Positions 33,402 through 37,763 of a stretch of 37,763 nt of DNA are shown here, piece by piece. Below the pieces are notes generated by a model, which saw nothing but the letters and a program-made list of their open reading frames with translations, was not told where the DNA came from and did not search any database. The position numbers were made by a program, and so were the translations under genes. Numbering within the stretch: the stretch's first letter is position 1; each line of letters opens with the position of its first letter. This DNA is from Verrucomicrobiota bacterium (GTDB lineage Bacteria > Verrucomicrobiota > Verrucomicrobiia > Opitutales > Coraliomargaritaceae): assembly GCA_009908325.1 (NCBI GenBank), contig JAAAPI010000086.1:1-37763 (forward strand), written 5' to 3'.

Positions 33402-35120
33402 TTAATGTTCCTTTTCGATTTTTTTGTATTCCGGGTTGAGCGCGGTGATGAGGGCGAACACAACCGCGACCAAGGCGATCAAACCCACGCTTAGCCGCGC
33501 CACTGTATTGGGCTCGATAAATAGATCGACGACGTAGCCGCTGTAGCTCCCTTCTCCGGTCCGCAAATCGATACCGAACACGTTCGCCGTTACCCAAAGG
33601 GCGAAGATCGTCAGCAGGAAAAGCGGGCTGACATACTTCATGACAAACCTGAAAAACGAAGGAATCCGAATCGCTGCGCCTTCCCGAGCCAACTTGAGGC
33701 CCTTATCGACCCCAAGAATCCAGCCAAAGATGATTATCTGGACCGTCGAAAGCACGAAAATAAGGAAGGTGCCCACCCAGAAATCCATGGTATCCAGCGC
33801 TTTGACATCTTTGCTGAAGTAAACCACAAATCCACACCCGACCGCCGTGATGAGGCCGAGCAGGGCGACCGACTGTTTTCGATTGATGTGCATGGCTTCC
33901 TCCAGGAAGGCGATGCCCGGCTGCAACATGGAGATCGAGCTGGTCACGGCGGCGAGGAAAAGCAAAAAGAAAAAGAGGAAGCCAAAAAGCTCACCCAAAG
34001 GCATGTTGGCAAAGACCATCGGGAGGACATTAAAGCCCAGACCAAAGGTGCCCATGCCCGCCACGCCCGCCACGCCGAGAAAGGTGACAGCGGCGGGCAG
34101 GGTAATGAGGCCCCCAAGCGTCACCTCGCAAAACTCGTTGGCACTGGTAGCGGCCAGCCCGCTGAGCACGACATCGTCGTCTTTCGAAAGGTAACTCGAG
34201 TAGGTAATGATGACTCCAAACCCGACCGACAGGGAAAAGAAAATCTGCCCCGCTGCCGCCAGCCAGAGCTCGGGATTCCTCAGTTGCTCAAACATGGAAA
34301 TGTGACGCACCCGCATCGTTGCTTCGTTGTCCGCTGCAGCCTCGGCGGCGGCGAGCGCCTCCGCATCGACGACCTCCCGCTCAATGATCCACCCGCCGTC
34401 GGAGTCCTGAAACTCGACCACGTTTTTGACCGGATTCCACATGAACCCCAGCCCGTTATCCACACTGCGGGCAGGCTGGTCGGGATCCGGCGTGCCGAGA
34501 GTAAGCACCCGCAGGAGGATGACCAGAGCGAGGATAACCAGCGTGGGCATGGCGTATTTGCAAAAAAGCTCAATGCCCCGGGCAATGCCACGGTAGATCA
34601 AAATGAAATTCAGAAGAAAAACCAGGAGCAGGAAGACACCCACCTGTTGCAAGCCGAAGCCGAGCGCACTGCCATCTTCGCCGATACCAATAAAGCCACC
34701 CCAAAACCCGCTGGACTCCTCGACCGTTGAAAAATCCATATTGCCCGCGAGGAAGTTGACGGCATATCCCAGACACCAGGCCTCGATGTAAACATAATAC
34801 ATGTAGATGATGACCGGGATGAGGACGCCGATCACCCCCAGATATTTGAGGCCCGGCTTACGGGTGATGTAGTTAAAGATGCCCGGCGCGGAGTTGAAGC
34901 CTGCCTGCCCTCCATGGCGCCCCATGACCCACTCTGCCCAGCAGATCGGCAGGCCGATCAGGATAAAGGAAATGAAGTAGGCCAGCATGAAGGCCCCGCC
35001 GCCGTATTCCGCCGCCTGGCCCGGGAAACGCAAAAAGTTACCCAGCCCGACCGCGCTGCCGGCGACGGCAAGGATAACCCCGAGCCGTGTGTTCCAGGAT
35101 TCTTTGATTCGTTCGACCAT
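33402..35120 (-). CDS. Sodium-dependent transporter, NSS (SNF) family
   Basis: This 572-aa protein is a neurotransmitter:sodium symporter family member. The first segment has the family signature [20 protein letters not shown] followed by [17 protein letters not shown], which lines the sodium and substrate site. About 12 membrane segments follow, with the second signature [20 protein letters not shown]. An acidic 40-residue loop ([19 protein letters not shown]) is inserted between segments. Bacterial members import amino acids with sodium. The small MetS-like gene directly downstream supports a MetP-type methionine or alanine transporter, but the substrate is inferred. The ATG at 35120 is preferred over a TTG at 35135. 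Confidence 0.95.
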   Translation of the reverse strand: MVERIKESWNTRLGVILAVAGSAVGLGNFLRFPGQAAEYGGGAFMLAYFISFILIGLPICWAEWVMGRHGGQAGFNSAPGIFNYITRKPGLKYLGVIGVLIPVIIYMYYVYIEAWCLGYAVNFLAGNMDFSTVEESSGFWGGFIGIGEDGSALGFGLQQVGVFLLLVFLLNFILIYRGIARGIELFCKYAMPTLVILALVILLRVLTLGTPDPDQPARSVDNGLGFMWNPVKNVVEFQDSDGGWIIEREVVDAEALAAAEAAADNEATMRVRHISMFEQLRNPELWLAAAGQIFFSLSVGFGVIITYSSYLSKDDDVVLSGLAATSANEFCEVTLGGLITLPAAVTFLGVAGVAGMGTFGLGFNVLPMVFANMPLGELFGFLFFFLLFLAAVTSSISMLQPGIAFLEEAMHINRKQSVALLGLITAVGCGFVVYFSKDVKALDTMDFWVGTFLIFVLSTVQIIIFGWILGVDKGLKLAREGAAIRIPSFFRFVMKYVSPLFLLTIFALWVTANVFGIDLRTGEGSYSGYVVDLFIEPNTVARLSVGLIALVAVVFALITALNPEYKKIEKEH

Positions 35121-35217
35121 CTTGTTGTTTATCAATAAGTCGGAGCAGAATGGGTGCCAGAAAAAAATTCTCTCAATCGGAGTGACTTTGCCGCCGCGCC
35201 CCGTTTAGATCGCGCCT

Positions 35218-36330
35218 ATGTCTTTGATGGACCGCTACGTATTTAAAGAATGGCTGATCGGCTTTGCCCTTACACTTGGAGTGATCGTCGGCATCCTCAT
35301 CCTGCAAAATATGTATGATTCCTTACCCGATCTGCTGCAAGCGGATGCGGGCGTGCAGGAAATCCTTTTTTTCTACGCGCTGGCCCTACCCACGTATCTG
35401 CCGGCCATCCTGCCCATCGCATTGCTCGTGTCGCTGCTCTTCACCCTCGGCAACCTGCACCGGAACAATGAGATCGTGGCCATGCGCTCCTCCGGGGTAA
35501 GCCTACTCCGCATCAGCCGCCCACTCTGGTTTGGCGGGCTCGTGCTCTCCGGACTTTTGCTCTATCTCACGGCTTCCGTGATTCCCCGGGCCGTCGAACA
35601 GTCCCGCACGTTTTTCGATAATCTGGAGTTTGCCGCCGAGAAATCAGAGCGCGACGAGCGGGATGTCGGGCTGCTCTACAACCTCGGTTTCGATAATCGC
35701 AAGGACGGTCGGCTCTGGTTTATGAACCGGTTCAGCGAACTGGCCTGGCTCGGGCTCGGCGTCAATGTGCACACACGCGATGGCTCCGGGCAAGAGGTCA
35801 GCCGCATCTCCGCGAGCGAGGCTTACTTCGACGACACGCAAAATCACTGGGTTTTCATTGATGGCCGCGAGCTACTGATTGACCCGGACACCGGCGATCC
35901 GCTGCGGGCGCTCCCCTTCGAGCGCAAGACCTTCGAGGAGTTTGATGAAGATCCCGGTCTCATGCTGGCGCTCCACAAACGGCCCAAGGAGCTATCGCTC
36001 TTTGAGCTGCGGCGCATCATCGATGCGCTGCCGCCCGAAGAAAATCCCGTGGTGCACGCCTACCTGGTGCGCTATTTTTCGCTATTGGCCGCGCCTTTCA
36101 GCTGTCTTGTCGTGGTCGGGATTGCGGTGCCCTTCGCCGTTTCCGGGGTGCGCACCAGTCCCATGATCGGGGTGTCAAAGGCGCTCGGATTCTTTGCCTT
36201 CTTTTATGTCCTGATTAGCGTGACCACCATCCTGGGAGATCGACAAATCCTCCCGGCAATTGCCGCTGCTGGGATCCCCAATGCGGTCATGCTGCTTATG
36301 TCCATCTGGCTCTTCGCCCGGGCCCGCTAA
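35218..36330 (+). CDS. LptF/LptG-family permease
   Basis: This 370-aa protein belongs to the YjgP/YjgQ (LptF/G) family, the inner-membrane half of the lipopolysaccharide export machine. It opens MSLMDRYVFKEWLIGFALTL, matching the family start, and has the conserved GNLHRNNEIVAMRSSGVSLL region. Three N-terminal membrane segments precede a periplasmic beta-jellyroll (about 120-260), and three C-terminal segments close the protein (FFAFFYVLISVTTILGDRQI). It works with an LptB ATPase elsewhere. It stands alone on the plus strand, divergent from the NSS transporter and convergent with the TPR gene. Which paralogue it is (F or G) is not certain. Confidence 0.93.
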   Translation: MSLMDRYVFKEWLIGFALTLGVIVGILILQNMYDSLPDLLQADAGVQEILFFYALALPTYLPAILPIALLVSLLFTLGNLHRNNEIVAMRSSGVSLLRISRPLWFGGLVLSGLLLYLTASVIPRAVEQSRTFFDNLEFAAEKSERDERDVGLLYNLGFDNRKDGRLWFMNRFSELAWLGLGVNVHTRDGSGQEVSRISASEAYFDDTQNHWVFIDGRELLIDPDTGDPLRALPFERKTFEEFDEDPGLMLALHKRPKELSLFELRRIIDALPPEENPVVHAYLVRYFSLLAAPFSCLVVVGIAVPFAVSGVRTSPMIGVSKALGFFAFFYVLISVTTILGDRQILPAIAAAGIPNAVMLLMSIWLFARAR

Positions 36331-36348
36331 TTCATGTGAACGATTGCT

Positions 36349-36846
36349 TCAATTCTTCACGACACCAAAGAACCGGGCGGGCTCTTTTTCTTTGCCGTTT
36401 TTAATCACCCACTCCAACTCATCAGCGAGTTTCGATTTGTCGAGTTCGAGGAGACGAGCATGATCCTGCAAGGCCAGGTCGGGCTGCCCCATTGAGGTGT
36501 AGAGGACTCCCCGATACATGTAAGCCTCAGCTAATTCGGCATTGAGCTTGAGAGCCCGATTGTAATGCTGGAGGGCTTCTTCAAAATGCGCGGTCCCTTG
36601 CTTGCGCAGGACAAATGCAAGATTGTTGTGAATGGCCGCATTTTTCTCGTTTACTGCGAGAGCTTTGCGGAAATCTTTTTCTGCGGCGGCGTATTCCAAA
36701 TCGAACAGTTTTTCAGTGCCGCGGGCCAACAGCTTAGCGTCCTCTTTTTCCGCAGCTGGTTTCGGTTTAGAAGGGGCTCCCAAGGCGATTGAGAGGGCAA
36801 AGAAAGGCAGAAGAAAGAGGCAGAGGTGTCGTTTGGTGGTTTTCAT
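36349..36846 (-). CDS. Secreted tetratricopeptide-repeat protein
   Basis: This 165-aa protein begins with a signal peptide (KRHLCLFLLPFFALSIALGA, cleavage probably after ALGA). It then has about three TPR units: YAAAEKDFRKALAVNEKNAA, then HFEEALQHYNRALKLNAELA and YTSMGQPDLALQDHARLLEL. TPRs bind partner proteins, so it is likely a periplasmic adaptor. It converges on the LptF/G gene with an 18-bp gap and is divergent from the next membrane gene. No specific partner can be named. Confidence 0.88.
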   Translation of the reverse strand: MKTTKRHLCLFLLPFFALSIALGAPSKPKPAAEKEDAKLLARGTEKLFDLEYAAAEKDFRKALAVNEKNAAIHNNLAFVLRKQGTAHFEEALQHYNRALKLNAELAEAYMYRGVLYTSMGQPDLALQDHARLLELDKSKLADELEWVIKNGKEKEPARFFGVVKN

Positions 36847-36980
36847 AGATGTGACGGGGCATCAACTTAAGCAAATAGTCAAATAACAGGTCCTAGAAAA
36901 CGTTGTTCAGTCACCGGATCTTAACAATTTTAATTTGGTATCAAACATGCTCACCCATAGACCTACCGCTCATTGATATT

Positions 36981-37496
36981 ATGAAAACAAACAAAGGGGA
37001 TAAATACTACACGCGACCTTATGCACTCTGGGCGCTTTTAACATCGGCAATCGTCATCGCTTCGCTGGGAGGCGCGGTCTATGATGCGATCCAGGGGAGT
37101 TCGCCTCGGGAGATTTTGATTAGCCGGGGTTTGGTCGGGGTGACCTGTAGCTTGCTGTCGTTCTGGCTGTCTGCATTGGTCAGTTGGCTGCTGCCAATCT
37201 GTCTTTCCAAGGAGGGGCTTCGCTCTTACACGGCTTTCGGGATCTACCGGTCGGTAGGCTGGGCGGAATTTGAGCGGGTGGAGGCGCTATCGCTGTTTGG
37301 GATTCGCTACGCTAAAATCTACCTGAAAGCGGGCGGTTTTCCCATCTGGATTCCCGAGTTTTTGACCAAACGTGACCGTTTTTTGGCGCAGTTAAGGCAG
37401 CGCACCGCGCATGCTGGCGCAGTAGAGGAAGCTTTTACTGGTGCAGTCGATCATTCCGGTTTTGTCTCGACGCGAGTGATCGAGGCTGGGTCTTAG
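36981..37496 (+). CDS. Small membrane protein of unknown function
   Basis: This 171-aa protein (from the ATG at 36981, MKTNKGDKYYTRPYALWALL) has two membrane hairpin segments, ALWALLTSAIVIASLGGAVY and LLSFWLSALVSWLLPICLS. A soluble C-terminal part follows (YRSVGWAEFERVEALSLFGI, then RYAKIYLKAGGFPIWIPEFL) that resembles a bacterial PH-like beta sheet. An upstream in-frame start at 36903 would add 26 residues that look like non-coding sequence. No family is recognised. It lies between the TPR gene and the repeat block. Confidence 0.78.
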   Translation: MKTNKGDKYYTRPYALWALLTSAIVIASLGGAVYDAIQGSSPREILISRGLVGVTCSLLSFWLSALVSWLLPICLSKEGLRSYTAFGIYRSVGWAEFERVEALSLFGIRYAKIYLKAGGFPIWIPEFLTKRDRFLAQLRQRTAHAGAVEEAFTGAVDHSGFVSTRVIEAGS

Positions 37497-37514
37497 GCTC
37501 ACCAACGGAAAGCT

Positions 37515-37581
37515 CGTGGCGTGTCCGCTCGTCGGACGCCCCCGATGCCCGTCGGGTAGTGGACCGATTGAATCAACCGGG
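37515..37581. repeat. Intergenic repeat, copy 1
   Basis: A 67-bp unit beginning CGTGGCGTGTCCGC and ending GATTGAATCAACCGGG recurs at 37688-37749 with a 5-bp deletion (TCGTC) and one substitution. It is GC-rich and non-coding, and probably belongs to a family repeated across the genome. Confidence 0.85.
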
Positions 37582-37658
37582 CAAAGCCGGGCGCGAGCAG
37601 CCGTTTCGCTCTTCCACCTTTGCTAAAGCTACGGCGGACGGGTCGGGCTATGCCGGGC

Positions 37659-37672
37659 GCGAGCAAGCTCGC
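37659..37672. repeat. Palindrome within the intergenic repeat block
   Basis: GCGAGC-AA-GCTCGC is a perfect 6-bp-arm palindrome of REP-like character. A partial copy, GCCGGGCGCGAGCA, also occurs at 37587-37600. Confidence 0.7.
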
Positions 37673-37687
37673 ACGCCACGTGGAGCC

Positions 37688-37749
37688 CGTGGCGTGTCCG
37701 CGGACGCCCCCGATGCCCGTCGGGTAGTGGACCGATTGGATCAACCGGG
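37688..37749. repeat. Intergenic repeat, copy 2
   Basis: This is the second copy of 37515-37581 in the same orientation, lacking TCGTC in its left half. It runs nearly to the window edge, so more copies may follow. Confidence 0.85.
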
Positions 37750-37763
37750 AAGCTATCGATCAG

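Noticed and set aside
37499-37744. An 81-codon minus-strand gene
   Set aside because: It is composed of the two copies of the intergenic repeat (YPTGIGGVR twice), so it is a repeat-derived frame.

Overview
This window looks like a Verrucomicrobiota chromosome, most plausibly the Opitutae (Puniceicoccales/Opitutales). That placement is an inference, not a database result. It rests on the housekeeping genes (a DUF4250 protein, a SurA/PpiD-like foldase, a BrkB-family protein, an NSS transporter with a MetS-like small subunit, an LptF/G permease), on the rarity of Shine-Dalgarno sequences, and on interspersed palindromic repeats such as the CAGACA-TTCC-TGTCTG type.

Layout. Positions about 246-26972 are a dense accessory (defence) island with every gene on the minus strand. 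It lies directly beyond the 3' end of a tRNA-Asp gene (27308-27384, minus) and that gene's terminator. From about 27405 to the right end the content is ordinary chromosomal genes on both strands, followed by a block of intergenic repeats at 37515-37749. No integrase was recognised, and the left end of the island is outside the window.

In transcription order (right to left) the island holds four modules. (1) An XRE regulator fused to a nuclease-like domain, a PLD-nuclease/SNF2 helicase, an NYN-domain RNase-like protein and an Eco57I-like DNA methylase of 1256 aa: a helicase-methylase type defence or restriction module. (2) A Gabija-like pair: GajA (OLD-family ATPase plus TOPRIM) and GajB (UvrD-like helicase), with a 4-bp overlap and a strong ribosome binding site on gajB. 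(3) Two genes of unknown function, then a GNAT-PIN-(PUA-like) gene whose restored length is 675 aa, followed by an ASCH-domain gene. The large gene is cleanly split by a 1301-bp ISL3-family insertion sequence with 32-bp inverted repeats and an 8-bp target duplication (CATGTTTT). (4) A HEPN-like small protein, a metallo-beta-lactamase-fold protein, a PD-(D/E)XK nuclease, a GIY-YIG nuclease and a 1790-aa protein that joins a DEDD-type exonuclease-like domain, a RecQ helicase and a UvrD-type helicase.

The best candidates for undescribed biology are the exonuclease-RecQ-UvrD triple fusion with its adjacent nucleases, the GNAT-PIN-PUA/ASCH pair broken by the insertion sequence, the HEPN-like/MBL pair, and the helicase-NYN-methylase module with its XRE-nuclease fusion regulator. 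Small-scale features include a palindromic repeat inserted in frame in the methylase gene, a repeat-bearing 770-bp spacer upstream of that gene, and a 55-aa MetS-like transporter subunit.
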